Notes: generated by a model from the letters alone, not told the origin. Numbered from the stretch's first letter, positions 10,861 through 19,604 are shown. The stretch is 64,000 bases of DNA from Staphylococcus marylandisciuri (GCF_025519785.1 NZ_JAOPKZ010000015.1:23343-87342); one strand, 5' to 3'. Numbers and translations are program-made.

Positions 10861-12261
10861 TTGACTAAACATATATCGATTATTGGCGCTGGTATAACAG
10901 GTTTAAGTAGTGCATATTATCTTAAGAAGAAGGATCCAAGTTTAGATGTGACGATCTACGAAGCGACAGGTAAATCTGGGGGGAAGATCAAAACGTATCG
11001 CCAAGACGGTTATACCATCGAGTTGGGTCCAGAATCTTATCTAGGTCGAAAGAGTATCATGACTGAAGTAGCGACAGATATAGGTTTAGGTGATGATATC
11101 GAGATAAATCAAACAGGACAATCGTATATATATGCGCATAATAAATTATTTCCTATTCCAGGCGGGTCAATTATGGGGATTCCCACAGATATTAAACCAT
11201 TTTTGAACACTAAACTTATTTCTTTTAGAGGTAAGCTCAGAGCTGGTTTGGATTTATTTAAAAAGCCAACACCGATGGATGGCGATATATCAGTGGGTGA
11301 GTTCTTCCGTGAACGTTTAGGGAACGAAATATTAGAAAATTTAATTGAACCGTTAATGGGCGGTATATATGGAACGAACATTGATCAATTGAGTTTGATG
11401 AGCACATTTCCTCAATTTAAAGAACGAGAAGAGAATTATGGAAGTCTTATTAAAGGAATGAAGCATGAAAAGGAAGAGCGCCTAAGACAAAAGCAGCTCT
11501 ATCCAGGTGCCCCTAAAGGTCAGTTTAGACAGTTTAAAAATGGTCTAAGCTCCTTTATTGAAAAGCTAGAATTCTATTTGGTGAACCAGTTGGATATAGA
11601 GATAAAATATAATACTCCTATTAGGGATATTATCGTGTCCCAAACGAACTATGATCTCATCCTTGAAGATGATCAAGTAGAGACCGATGGCGTAATCATA
11701 ACAACGCCTCATCAATCCTTTATTCAATGGTTTGAGCAAGATCCAGCATTTGATTATTTTAAAAAGATGGATTCCACAACTGTAGCTACGGTAGTTCTAG
11801 CCTTTGATGCCAACAATATTGAGAACACCTATGAAGGGACTGGCTTCGTGATTGCGCGTACAAGTCATACTCGAATAACCGCATGCACTTGGACTAGCAA
11901 AAAATGGCCGTTTACTACTCCACAAGGGAAAGTTCTGTTACGCGCTTATGTAGGTCGCCCAGGAGATACTATTGTTCAAGATCATAGTGATGAAGAAATA
12001 GTAGATTTAGTCAAAGAAGATCTTTCTAAGATGATGACTATCAAAGGCAGCCCTGATTTCAGTATAGTCCATCGTATGCCTAATAGTATGCCACAATATC
12101 ACGTGGGGCATATGCAACACATTAAGGATATTCAAGACCATGTAAGAAATACTTACCCGAGATTACGTATAACCGGTGCCTCGTTTGAAGCGGTTGGTTT
12201 ACCAGATTGTGTTAAACAAGCACAAGAAACAGTAGAGAGTTTACTAGAAGACTTTCGCTAA
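10861..12261 (+). CDS. hemY: Coproporphyrinogen III oxidase (CgoX, HemY type)
   Basis: 466 residues beginning with TTG (AAAGGAAG upstream). The N-terminal FAD-binding motif is IIGAGITGLSSAYYLKK, and the conserved C-terminal FAD segment is RITGASFEAVGLPDCVKQA. It oxidises coproporphyrinogen III to coproporphyrin III and, with HemH, makes the coproporphyrin branch of haem synthesis. Last gene of the operon; terminator at 12282-12317. Confidence 0.95.
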   Translation: MTKHISIIGAGITGLSSAYYLKKKDPSLDVTIYEATGKSGGKIKTYRQDGYTIELGPESYLGRKSIMTEVATDIGLGDDIEINQTGQSYIYAHNKLFPIPGGSIMGIPTDIKPFLNTKLISFRGKLRAGLDLFKKPTPMDGDISVGEFFRERLGNEILENLIEPLMGGIYGTNIDQLSLMSTFPQFKEREENYGSLIKGMKHEKEERLRQKQLYPGAPKGQFRQFKNGLSSFIEKLEFYLVNQLDIEIKYNTPIRDIIVSQTNYDLILEDDQVETDGVIITTPHQSFIQWFEQDPAFDYFKKMDSTTVATVVLAFDANNIENTYEGTGFVIARTSHTRITACTWTSKKWPFTTPQGKVLLRAYVGRPGDTIVQDHSDEEIVDLVKEDLSKMMTIKGSPDFSIVHRMPNSMPQYHVGHMQHIKDIQDHVRNTYPRLRITGASFEAVGLPDCVKQAQETVESLLEDFR

Positions 12262-12281
12262 GTAAATTTGCAATATAACTT

Positions 12282-12317
12282 GAGTTGATCTTTACGAAGG
12301 GATCAGCTCTTTTTTTA
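12282..12317 (+). terminator. Terminator of hemEHY
   Basis: GAGTTGATC pairs with GATCAGCTC (G-T wobble tolerated), followed by eight T. It starts 20 bases after the hemY stop. Confidence 0.85.
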
Positions 12318-12501
12318 ATTTTAAAATACAAATATTGTATAAATTAAGGTTATCTCCTTTTAAGGTATGTCCATAGAAATTTACCACTTCGATAATGAAT
12401 GTAATTAGGTGAAGTTAAAATAAGTCTAACCTTTATTTATTTATGTTAAAATTTATTTGAAAAGGTAATAGTTAATTATGAATGAGAGAGGAGAAACTAA
12501 T

Positions 12502-13059
12502 ATGACAGATGTTATCATTGTTCATTCTGTATATGGAGGCTCTTCAAATCACTGGTATGAATGGTTGGGTAATAATTTAGAACTTGAAGGTTACAACGTC
12601 ACTTTATTTAACCTCTCTACTGATCATAGTCAACCAATTGATGTATGGATCGAAGAAATGAAACAACAAATTAGTATCGATACATATGAGACGTACTTTG
12701 TAACGCACGGCTTTGGAACTATTGCTAGTCTAAAGTTTTTAGAAGATCCTAGTATAAAAAAGGTAGAAGGTTTCTTCAGTATTTCGGGGTTTAAAGAAGA
12801 TGCAAAAGATATAGATGAAAATATAAATCTAGACGGTATCACAATTGATTATGATAAAGTTAAGTCTAAAGTTGATCGCTTTTTTGGTTTAAGTGCAAAA
12901 GACGACCAATATGTTTCTTATAAAGAAACTGAAAGATTAATGCAAGCTTTAGATGGTCGCTGCAGAGTTACGAATAATGGAGGTCATTTTTTAGAAGATA
13001 ACGGCTTTACCACTTTTACGCGACTCCAAGAACGTATGCAAGGTATTATGAGCGATTGA
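12502..13059 (+). CDS. YdeN/RBBP9-like alpha/beta-hydrolase lacking the nucleophilic serine
   Basis: 185 residues from an ATG after GAGAGGAGA. The family pattern is complete apart from the nucleophile: oxyanion strand IIVHSVYGGSSNHW, acid SAKDDQYVSY, histidine NNGGHFLEDNGFT. The elbow, normally HSLG, reads THGFGT here, with glycine where serine is expected. The protein may therefore have lost hydrolase activity and kept a binding role. It is monocistronic and faces the tRNA cluster. Confidence 0.8.
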   Translation: MTDVIIVHSVYGGSSNHWYEWLGNNLELEGYNVTLFNLSTDHSQPIDVWIEEMKQQISIDTYETYFVTHGFGTIASLKFLEDPSIKKVEGFFSISGFKEDAKDIDENINLDGITIDYDKVKSKVDRFFGLSAKDDQYVSYKETERLMQALDGRCRVTNNGGHFLEDNGFTTFTRLQERMQGIMSD

Positions 13060-13194
13060 TTTCTTAAATATTCAAGACTAGAACAATCAGTTCAAGCTAG
13101 TTAACTCAACTAATACAAGTGAGATTGATACTTTAGTCGATAGAATATATATAATAGTTAAGACTATCATTAGCAGGGGAGAGGTTATTTATGG

Positions 13195-13349
13195 GGTTGA
13201 ACCATAAAGTTTCTTTGCTCTGAGAAACCGATGCGGGGGCCAAAAAGCAGGATTGGAGACATACATTCTTATGATTCGACAGAATTTATAGAACAATTAT
13301 GTTCATCATTCGGTTTTGCTCAAATCCTAACCGCTTTTACCCCGACCTC
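13195..13349 (-). repeat. Degenerate module-B repeat, reverse orientation
   Basis: Read on the minus strand it runs GAGGTCGGGG...AGCGGTTAGGATTTGAGC...AACCGAATGATGA...TGTCGAATCATAAG...ATCGGTTTCTCAGAGCA. These are the landmarks of the intact module B at 43720-43866, with many substitutions. It is uninterrupted by STAR or module A. It fills most of the gap between the hydrolase gene and the tRNAs. Confidence 0.65.
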
Positions 13350-13598
13350 GGTATAGCTGAGTTGAACGCAAATATAGACTAGTTGTATAGAGGTTATGCT
13401 AAGTAGACCCCCCTTAAAAGGGAAGGTTATCTCGCTCTAATATTATAAAATTTTAGTATAATACCATAATTACACAAATTTCTTTTATACACTTATTGAC
13501 TTTAGGTTAAAAAGTTTATATACTGTAAAAGGCTTGTTAAAGAGATAGCTTCCTTCATTAATATATCGTTCGTTTGTAAATTTATTGTAAAGTTTTTG

Positions 13599-13627
13599 TT
13601 GACACAAATAGGGTATGATGATATATT
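13599..13627 (+). promoter_or_regulatory. Sigma-A-type promoter of the tRNA cluster
   Basis: -35 TTGACA and -10 TATATT with a 17-base spacer. The -10 ends 26 bases before the first tRNA. Confidence 0.7.
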
Positions 13628-13653
13628 AGCAAGGTAGTCTTATTTATTATTAG

Positions 13654-13727
<74 letters not shown>

Positions 13728-13736
13728 TTATTTAAA

Positions 13737-13812
13737 GGTCCCGTAGTGTAGCGGTTAACACGCCTGCCTGTCACGCAGGAGATCGCGGGTTCGATTCCCG
13801 TCGGGACCGCCA
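13737..13812 (+). tRNA. tRNA-Asp (GTC)
   Basis: Acceptor GGTCCCG/CGGGACC, anticodon loop CTGTCAC, T-loop GGTTCGATTCC, CCA encoded. Confidence 0.96.
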
Positions 13813-13816
13813 TTAT

Positions 13817-13889
13817 GGTTCAGTAGCTCAGTTGGTAGAGCAATGGATTGAAGCTCCATGTGTCGGCAGTTCGACTCTGTCCTGAACCA
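13817..13889 (+). tRNA. tRNA-Phe (GAA)
   Basis: Acceptor GGTTCAG/CTGAACC, anticodon loop TTGAAGC, T-arm CGGCAGTTCGACTCTGTC. CCA not encoded. Confidence 0.95.
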
Positions 13890-13905
13890 TTTCCTATCGT
13901 TGCTT

Positions 13906-13982
13906 GGCGGTTGTGGCGAAGTGGTTAACGCATCGGATTGTGGTTCCGACATTCGTGGGTTCGATTCCCATCAACCGCCCCA
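13906..13982 (+). tRNA. tRNA-His (GTG)
   Basis: Acceptor GCGGTTG/CAACCGC with an encoded extra G at position -1 facing C73, as expected for tRNA-His. Anticodon loop TTGTGGT; CCA encoded. Confidence 0.95.
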
Positions 13983-13998
13983 TAATCGTTCCTATTAA

Positions 13999-14072
13999 GC
14001 GGGTGTAGTTTAATGGCAAAACCTCAGCCTTCCAAGCTGATGTTGTGGGTTCGATTCCCATCACCCGCTCCA
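13999..14072 (+). tRNA. tRNA-Gly (TCC)
   Basis: Acceptor GCGGGTG/CACCCGC, anticodon TCC in CTTCCAA, CCA encoded. Confidence 0.95.
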
Positions 14073-14085
14073 TTTTTACTTTTAT

Positions 14086-14160
14086 TCCACAGTAGCTCAG
14101 TGGTAGAGCTATCGGCTGTTAACCGATCGGTCGTAGGTTCGAATCCTACCTGTGGAGCCA
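14086..14160 (+). tRNA. tRNA-Asn (GTT)
   Basis: Acceptor TCCACAG/CTGTGGA, anticodon loop CTGTTAA, CCA encoded. Confidence 0.95.
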
Positions 14161-14163
14161 TAT

Positions 14164-14235
14164 GGCCCCGTGGTCAAGCGGTTAAGACACTGCCCTTTCA
14201 CGGCAGTAACACGGGTTCGAGTCCCGTCGGGGTCA
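14164..14235 (+). tRNA. tRNA-Glu (TTC)
   Basis: Acceptor GGCCCCG/CGGGGTC with one G-T pair, anticodon loop CTTTCAC. CCA not encoded. Confidence 0.95.
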
Positions 14236-14240
14236 TTCTT

Positions 14241-14271
14241 AACAGAAGTGTTTGATCGCTTCTGTTTTTTT
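14241..14271 (+). terminator. Terminator after the tRNA-Glu gene
   Basis: AACAGAAG pairs with CTTCTGTT, followed by a T run. It ends the main tRNA transcript and leaves tRNA-Ser as a read-through or separate unit. Confidence 0.75.
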
Positions 14272-14282
14272 AATATCACTGT

Positions 14283-14371
14283 GGAAAGTTGTCCGAGTGG
14301 TCGAAGGAGCACGCCTGGAAAGCGTGTAGGCGTCATCATGCGTCTCGAGGGTTCGAATCCCTCACTTTCCG
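14283..14371 (+). tRNA. tRNA-Ser (GGA)
   Basis: 89 bases with a long variable arm (class II). Acceptor GGAAAGT/ACTTTCC, anticodon GGA in CTGGAAA. CCA not encoded. It is the last tRNA, and the decayed integrase fragments begin about 180 bases beyond it. Confidence 0.95.
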
Positions 14372-14415
14372 TAGGATAGAGAACAATGGTTGATATTTGT
14401 TTTCTTAAAATCACT

Positions 14416-14445
14416 AAGAACGCTGTTATGACGGCGTTCTTTTTA
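14416..14445 (+). terminator. Terminator after tRNA-Ser
   Basis: AAGAACGC pairs with GCGTTCTT, followed by TTTAT. Confidence 0.8.
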
Positions 14446-14553
14446 TTTTTGATTAACATTCGTTAATATCTGTATATAAATAAAGTGGTCAAATTTTGGT
14501 CAAATAAATAATATATTTACCTTTTTGGCCTTAAGTTGACCAAATTTAGACCA

Positions 14554-14914
14554 TCATAAATTATCTAGGATTGTAGTAACTTTTTCGTCCTCTGTTGTTT
14601 TGTAGTCATCTAATAAGTGACTATATACACGCCATGTAATTTCAATGTTAGAATGTCCTAATCTTTTACTTACATATTGAATTGATAATCCATTAGCTAA
14701 TAACGTAGAAGCATGTGTATGTCTTATTGCGTGTAAAGTGTAATTGCCTAACGAGTTTTGAAGTAAAAATCTTTGAAATGTTTTAGTTACCGCATTATGT
14801 GTAATTAATCCTACACCGGTATTAAAAATGTAATTATCATTAATTTTTCTTACTTTGCTATTCAAGACGCTTTGAATATGTTTAATATCGTGCTTTCCGT
14901 TATTTATAGCTTGG
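14554..14914 (-). pseudogene. Tyrosine recombinase (phage-type integrase), C-terminal fragment
   Basis: Only the catalytic end remains. HAIRHTHASTLLANGLS carries the H-x-x-R box, RLGHSNIEIT the second histidine region, and VYSHLL the nucleophilic tyrosine. The same frame can be read upstream through QGFQAINNGKHDIKHIQSVLN to a stop near 14914; nothing of the N-terminal two-thirds is present. Such integrases target tRNA or nearby genes, and the fragment lies just past tRNA-Ser. It is therefore read as the relic of an integrated phage or island. Inactive. Confidence 0.8.
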
Positions 14915-15063
14915 AACCCTTGATATTAAAGGGTTTTATATTTGCAAGTGTCAAAAAAGTGTCAAGAAAAATTTTTCTTACACGTTGACCTTGCTTTTTT
15001 TATGTTGATCGAGCAAATGCGAATATAAGTCGAGTGTTTCAGATAGATAATAATTCCCAAACT

Positions 15064-15440
15064 TTAACTAATATATTCAATAGATATACCTTTAGAAAGC
15101 AGATAAGAAGTATGAGTGTATCTAAGTGAGTAGGGTATTATATCTTTATCTCTGAGTCCTATGTTTTTCTTAGCATTCTTGAATGATTTATTTGCTGCTG
15201 TATGAGTGAGATTAAAAATTTTACCGTCTACGCGGTTGAGGAACTTAGATATTTTAGTTTTCATAGCTTCGACCTCTTTTATAGATACTTCCACAAATCG
15301 ATCTACATTATTAGTTTTAGTGATCCTCTTATGAATATGCTCGTCTTTCTTTAAATAATCGTCATACACGGCGTCTTTTATACAAGAGAAAAATATCCGT
15401 CTACCTTCCTTACAGTTTCTGTAGACCTGCCTTAACCGAA
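15064..15440 (-). pseudogene. Second, different tyrosine recombinase fragment
   Basis: Minus-strand frame with AAANKSF-like and YSLRYTHTSYLLSKGISIEYIS. It contains the R-H-x-H box (RYTH) but stops exactly before the RLGHS and tyrosine segments that should follow. The frame is also open upstream (YRNCKEGRRIFFSCIKDAVYDDYLKK). It is not a duplicate of the first fragment, since the sequences differ throughout, so at least two insertion events are recorded here. Inactive. Confidence 0.7.
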
Positions 15441-15572
15441 GTTGTTCAGAAATTTTGGTACTCAGAATGTTTGATATTCTAAACTAAAAAAACCTAACTA
15501 AAATAACTGTTAAATAGCTTTAGAGAACATTTATCCCAATAATACTGTTTAGATGAAATTTATTTTTTCTAA

Positions 15573-15800
15573 CTACTCAGTATGATGAAAAGAGAAGGCT
15601 ATATTATCTTTAAAATCTTTTCCATCTTCTAAATTACTAATAAGTTGCTGCGCTGTATTTGTATCTGCTCCCTTAGTTTTAAAAGCTGAGTTCCTTTTTT
15701 ACCGAACTTAAAAAGAGGGATGTTTGATATAAAATTGTCAAGAAGTAGAGCTTTATTTTCTTGTGATTGGGAATGTTGCCATTGAGTTATTTTAATCTTA
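15573..15800 (-). pseudogene. Frameshifted coding debris, unknown origin
   Basis: Minus-strand translation gives HSQSQENKALLLDNFISN...FKFGKKGTQ. After a frame change it continues KTKGADTNTAQQLISNLEDGKDFKDN to a stop at 15573. Coding-like composition and the single-base shift suggest a broken gene. I do not recognise the family. Confidence 0.35.
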
Positions 15801-15984
15801 AAAATGAAAGTAATGAAAATAAAAAAGAAGTTGGTAAACTTGAAAAAAAAGATAGAGATGGGAAGCTAGCTAAGCCTTTATTACTAAAGAGGTGGAAAAA
15901 GATAATATTAAAAGAAACTCATTGAGAAATACAGGGTCTATACTAAATAGGACTGGCGACTTTAGCTGGTCCTATTTTTAATAC

Positions 15985-16034
15985 AAAAAAGAGCGCAAAT
16001 CCTACCATAATTATAAACAGAGGATAATGCGCTC
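15985..16034 (-). terminator. Terminator of the PSM-beta gene
   Basis: On the minus strand GAGCGCA pairs with TGCGCTC (extended by ATCC/GGAT), followed by TTTTTT. It starts 30 bases after the PSM stop codon. Confidence 0.75.
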
Positions 16035-16063
16035 ATAAATTATTGTTATAGTATAAAAGTCGT

Positions 16064-16216
16064 TTAATAGCCTAATGCATGTGCGATATCTTCGATGATT
16101 CCAGCAGAATTAGCGACGATATCTACAATACTTTTGCCTAATTCAGCTCCACCGCCGTTCTGAGCAGCAGTTACTGTATCAGCTATAGCCTTTCCTAAAC
16201 CTTCAAGATGTTCCAT
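16064..16216 (-). CDS. Beta-class phenol-soluble modulin (PSM-beta / Staph_haemo family peptide)
   Basis: 50 codons with a very strong ribosome site (AAGGAGG, seven bases before ATG) and its own terminator. The peptide begins MEHLEGLGKAIADTVTAA and continues GGGAELGKSIVDIVANSAG to IAHALGY. It aligns without gaps to the PSM-beta core (AI-DTVTAA...LGTSIVxIVE-G). PSM-beta peptides are leaderless amphipathic secreted peptides exported by PmtABCD; they are surfactants that help biofilm structuring and dispersal. This one is longer than the usual 44 residues, strongly acidic (7 D/E, 2 K) and ends Ala-Leu-Gly-Tyr instead of the usual KxFGF. It occurs singly, not in the usual tandem operon, inside the decayed island segment. 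Confidence 0.85.
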   Translation of the reverse strand: MEHLEGLGKAIADTVTAAQNGGGAELGKSIVDIVANSAGIIEDIAHALGY

Positions 16217-16565
16217 AATTTCCCCTCCTTCCCTTAAAAATCAATTACATTTTATCAAGCTTTATTTAGAAATTCAATAAAACATATTTAATTTTATTTA
16301 TAAGATTTAAATTATTTCAGATTAATTTATTTAATATTTATACTATAATCTGATATTTCAATATAAAGTAATATAATAATAACTGTATGCTTGAAAAAAG
16401 TATGATCCCTTACTTTTAAAAGCGCTTTATATCTTAAACTGTTTACGTATCAAGCGCTTCATTCAAATAATCTTTAAAAGTTACTCAATATATTAAGGTT
16501 AATGTGTCCTCTCCATTTGACTGACGAATGACCGATAGAAGGGGAAAAATAAAGTGATTGTTTAA

Positions 16566-16763
16566 GGGAGCGGGACAGAAATCTAATTTGAATAAAAAGA
16601 TTTCGTAGTCCCGCCCCGGCAAGGATGACTAGAATTGAAAAAAGCTTGATACAAGCGCATTTTCAAATCAGTCATTTACTGCCAAGATGCTGAAAAAGGC
16701 TGAGACATTACATTATGTCCCAGCCTCTATCTCTCTAGTCAAAGACCTTTATGTCCCGCTCCC
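16566..16763 (+). repeat. Dispersed repeat module A, full length, forward
   Basis: All three hairpins plus the CTCTCTAGTCAAAGACC tail and closing GTCCCGCTCCC are present. The element therefore begins GGGAGCGGGAC and ends with its inverted copy. Confidence 0.85.
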
Positions 16764-16918
16764 ATTGAAACTTGAGAAACTCTTAAAAGCGAATCTTACT
16801 TCGTTAGAGAATGTTTGTAAGTGAATATAAAAAAAGCATTAAACAACCAAATAACATTACTTAATACCTTATTCACCTTCGAGCTTTTCCTTGTTCTGTC
16901 AGTTCTTTTGAAGCAAGT

Positions 16919-17275
16919 TAATATTTGTAGCTATAGCGATTTTGCCCAACCTCATGAGCTGCCGGTATATCTTTATAAGCTAGTGTACCTTGAGCTTGTT
17001 GGTTATAACTTTCAGGTTGTTGTACTCGGTTCTCTTTATTACCAGTTTTAGGCAGTTGATCGCTGTTAACTTTCGTATTTTCTGCATGAGACTCTTGAGA
17101 TGACTTTTCTTCGTCAGTACTCTGGTTTGTAACTGAAGATTGTTTCTCTTCAAGTGATTTATCCTCTTGTTTACCTTCATAGCTTTGTTGGCGTCTTTCT
17201 TAGGCTTCTTATCATCTATTTTTAATTAATGATTTTTATGATTATATGATTTACTTTCTTCCTTTTTCGACATGC
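16919..17275 (-). pseudogene. Frameshifted fragment of a hydrophilic, possibly surface-associated protein
   Basis: On the minus strand MSKKEESKSYNHKNH is followed by a stop, then IDDKKPKKDANKA in the same frame. A shift leads to YEGKQEDKSLEEKQSSVTNQ and on through DQLPKTGNKENRVQQPESYN to NRYSYKY and a stop at 16919. The composition (K/E/Q/S/N) and LPKTG-like string recall linker regions of staphylococcal surface or membrane-anchored proteins. No membrane tail follows, so LPKTG is not a sorting signal here. Family unknown. Confidence 0.4.
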
Positions 17276-17291
17276 TGCTAATACTAAGAAG

Positions 17292-17449
17292 GAAGTTGAG
17301 ATGTAAATTTCTATGCTCTGAGAAACCGATTAACGGCATTTCAAAAGCAGAATTTTCGCCAGAGACGTTCACTATACGACTAAATTTGGAAAAATTCTTT
17401 ACGCATTATTCAGTGCTTCTCAAATCTTAACCGCTTTTGTTCCGAACTC
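17292..17449 (-). repeat. Module-B repeat, reverse orientation, uninterrupted
   Basis: It reads from the right end (GAAGTTGAGATGTAAATT...CTCTGAGAAACCGATTAACGGC) to the left end (TTCTCAAATCTTAACCGCTTTTGTTCCGAACTC), the complement of the intact copy at 43720. No STAR or module A is inserted. Confidence 0.7.
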
Positions 17450-18160
17450 TATGCACTATTGTGAATTATTCATCTCTAAGCTAAACCTATAGATTCTTAA
17501 CTGTTGAGATAGTATTTCTAAGGAAGAGAGCATACTTGCTGGCTTATTTATTACTAGTAGTGGTGTCTCTTAATTAGGAGGTAATTCCCTAAGTTCAAAC
17601 AGCACGTATAAACATATACACTTTACATCAATTAGGGCACCAACAGCAGTCAAAAGACAATAATATTTAGACTTGTTCATTTCGTTCCAAGGCGATGCTT
17701 TAACTCCTTATAATCTTCTTTTATCTAAAGTATAGAGTTATTTCTATAGAAGGTAATAAATAAGAACAATCTCGTTTAATTTAGCTTTGAACATGGTATG
17801 AAAGGTGTCATTAATAGAAGTTTACTGCTCCTGAACTAATGTGATAGTATTCAGAAAATTTAGGGTCGCTTACCTAAATGAGATAGGTGTTTATCAATCG
17901 CTAGAACTTGATAACTTGTTACTAGTATAAAATGATAATAAAGAGGGTACACTGGATATTTTTTATCTAAATTCAGCTACATATTAACTCTATTATTATA
18001 CGGGTTGATTGCACCATGATATTAGTAGAAGGCAATATGTCTTAACGCTTAGCTCTCGCGTAATCACAGCATATCAATCAGATGTTAAAAGAGGCTGATA
18101 ACCCGCCAACAATTGACGGATAAATTTGCTCATGCATAAGCTCTAATATGACGAGTGAGA
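17450..18160. other. Non-coding stretch, no recognised gene
   Basis: About 700 bases without a credible reading frame, RNA fold or repeat match that I can support. It is probably decayed island DNA. Confidence 0.4.
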
Positions 18161-18206
18161 TTAAAAGGCCTCTGTTAGCTCTTTACGAGTATTCCAGAGG
18201 CCTTAG
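18161..18206 (-). terminator. Terminator of the DUF4352-type gene
   Basis: AAGGCCTCTG pairs perfectly with CAGAGGCCTT. On the minus strand TTTTAAT follows. It lies three bases from the stop codon at 18209. Confidence 0.75.
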
Positions 18207-18208
18207 GA

Positions 18209-19219
18209 TTATTTTTTATTATTTGTATTAGATTCATTTGTCGCAGGTTTGTTAGACGAAGTTGAGTTAGAATGTGCTTCTGTATTTGATTGCGATGAAG
18301 AATGATTTCCCTGATCATTTTGTGTAGGTTGAGATGATTGATTTTGTTGTGGTGATTCCGATTGCTTTGCCGAAGAATCATCTTTTTTATTTGTAGATGG
18401 TTTAGCTTTATTAGCCGACGTTTCTTGTTGACTCGGTGCTTGAACTGCTGAATGATTACGTTCTGTAGCTCCTTGAGAAGGGGCAGTCGGCGTCTTATTA
18501 TAATTATTATTTTCGTCTACAGTAGAATTAGCATCTTCATTCTTGGAATCTTTCTCGTCCGCTACATTTTTGCTGTCACTTTTTAATTTTGAAATATCAA
18601 ATGTGACGCTTTTACTACTAAATAGGGTAGATGAAATCTCTAACTTCTTATCTTTAGAGTTAGCGACTTTTGAAGAGACATCGAACACGATTTGACCAGA
18701 TGCACTACTATCAGGGTTAATCTGTTCTAAGAAGAAAGTTGAACCGGAACCATCTTCACGGATATTTGCTGCTGTGGAAGCGCTGCTATCTGCTTGTAAT
18801 GTCTTTCCTTCAGACTTTAATTTAAACATAGTGCTATCAACGGTTAGTGCTTCATTTCCTTTGTTTTTAATCCTCACGTTGACAGTTATAAATTGTCCTT
18901 TGGGATATGTCGGCATAAATGTAGGATTGACTACATTAGTTTTAGTAGCTGAGTTAACTGTAACGTTGAGGTCGCCATTTTTAGCAGTTTCACCCATTTT
19001 GTATTCACTTTTTACAGGCTGGGTGAAAGGCGTATCACCTTTAATAAAGAATATAATAGATATGATACCAATTGATAGAAGTAACAGGATGACTGCTGAA
19101 ATAGTTAAACCTAATAGCCATCCTCTTTTAGGACGTTTGTGTTGTTGCCGACGCTTATATTCTTGAAATTCTACCCATTCACGTTGCTCTTGCTTGCTTT
19201 TATTGTGATAGTCTGCCAT
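18209..19219 (-). CDS. Membrane-anchored DUF4352/DUF5067-type (telokin-like) protein
   Basis: 336 residues. A cytoplasmic basic N-terminus (residues 1-32) is followed by one transmembrane helix (GWLLGLTISAVILLLLSIGIISIIFFI). Then comes an extracellular beta-rich domain, about residues 70-205 (GDLNVTVNSATKT...GQFITVNVRIKNKGNEALTVD...ISSTLFSS), with the DUF4352 pattern. A long S/N/Q/K-rich disordered tail (residues ~220-336) finishes it. Family members are extracytoplasmic and often lipid- or membrane-anchored; no activity is established. It is transcribed alone. Confidence 0.7.
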   Translation of the reverse strand: MADYHNKSKQEQREWVEFQEYKRRQQHKRPKRGWLLGLTISAVILLLLSIGIISIIFFIKGDTPFTQPVKSEYKMGETAKNGDLNVTVNSATKTNVVNPTFMPTYPKGQFITVNVRIKNKGNEALTVDSTMFKLKSEGKTLQADSSASTAANIREDGSGSTFFLEQINPDSSASGQIVFDVSSKVANSKDKKLEISSTLFSSKSVTFDISKLKSDSKNVADEKDSKNEDANSTVDENNNYNKTPTAPSQGATERNHSAVQAPSQQETSANKAKPSTNKKDDSSAKQSESPQQNQSSQPTQNDQGNHSSSQSNTEAHSNSTSSNKPATNESNTNNKK

Positions 19220-19417
19220 ATAGTTGCTCCTTTTCTTATGATTGATGTTATCTCTTATTTTTAAATTCTCTATATATAAAGCTAATTATAATAGGGTTCA
19301 GAAGAATTGCAATATAATTTCAAAATAATTTATTTGTGTTGATGACTAACTTTAGTAATGATAAATGAAGTAAAACAAACTAAGATTGAGCCAGGGATAT
19401 AAATATTAGAAAAGATA

Positions 19418-19604
19418 GGGTAGCGGGACAGAAATCTAATTTGAATAAAAAGATTTCGTAGTCCCGCCTCGGCAAGGATGACTAGAATTGAAAAAAGCTT
19501 GATACAAGCGCGTTTTCAAATCAGTCATCTACTGCCGAGATGTTGAAGAGGCTGGGATTTATGTCCCAGCTTTTTCTCTCTAGTCAGAGACCTTTATGTC
19601 CCAG
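19418..19604 (+). repeat. Dispersed repeat module A, forward
   Basis: GGGTAGCGGGACAGAAATC start, all three hairpins, and end at ACCTTTATGTCCCAG. It lies upstream of menE, 66 bases before its start. Confidence 0.85.

Noticed and set aside
13755..14459. Open frames across the tRNA cluster on both strands
   Set aside because: They run through tRNA genes, and the predicted peptides (SGRIRTYDRSV and GPDGNRTRDLL types) are well-known tRNA translation artefacts.
14885..14960. Possible att site for the integrase fragments (GCTTTCCG near 14891)
   Set aside because: Only seven bases match the tRNA-Ser 3' end, which is within chance in this A+T-rich DNA.
16821..17180. Two short frames (76 and 66 aa)
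   Set aside because: They are out-of-frame shadows of the frameshifted minus-strand fragment at 16919-17275.
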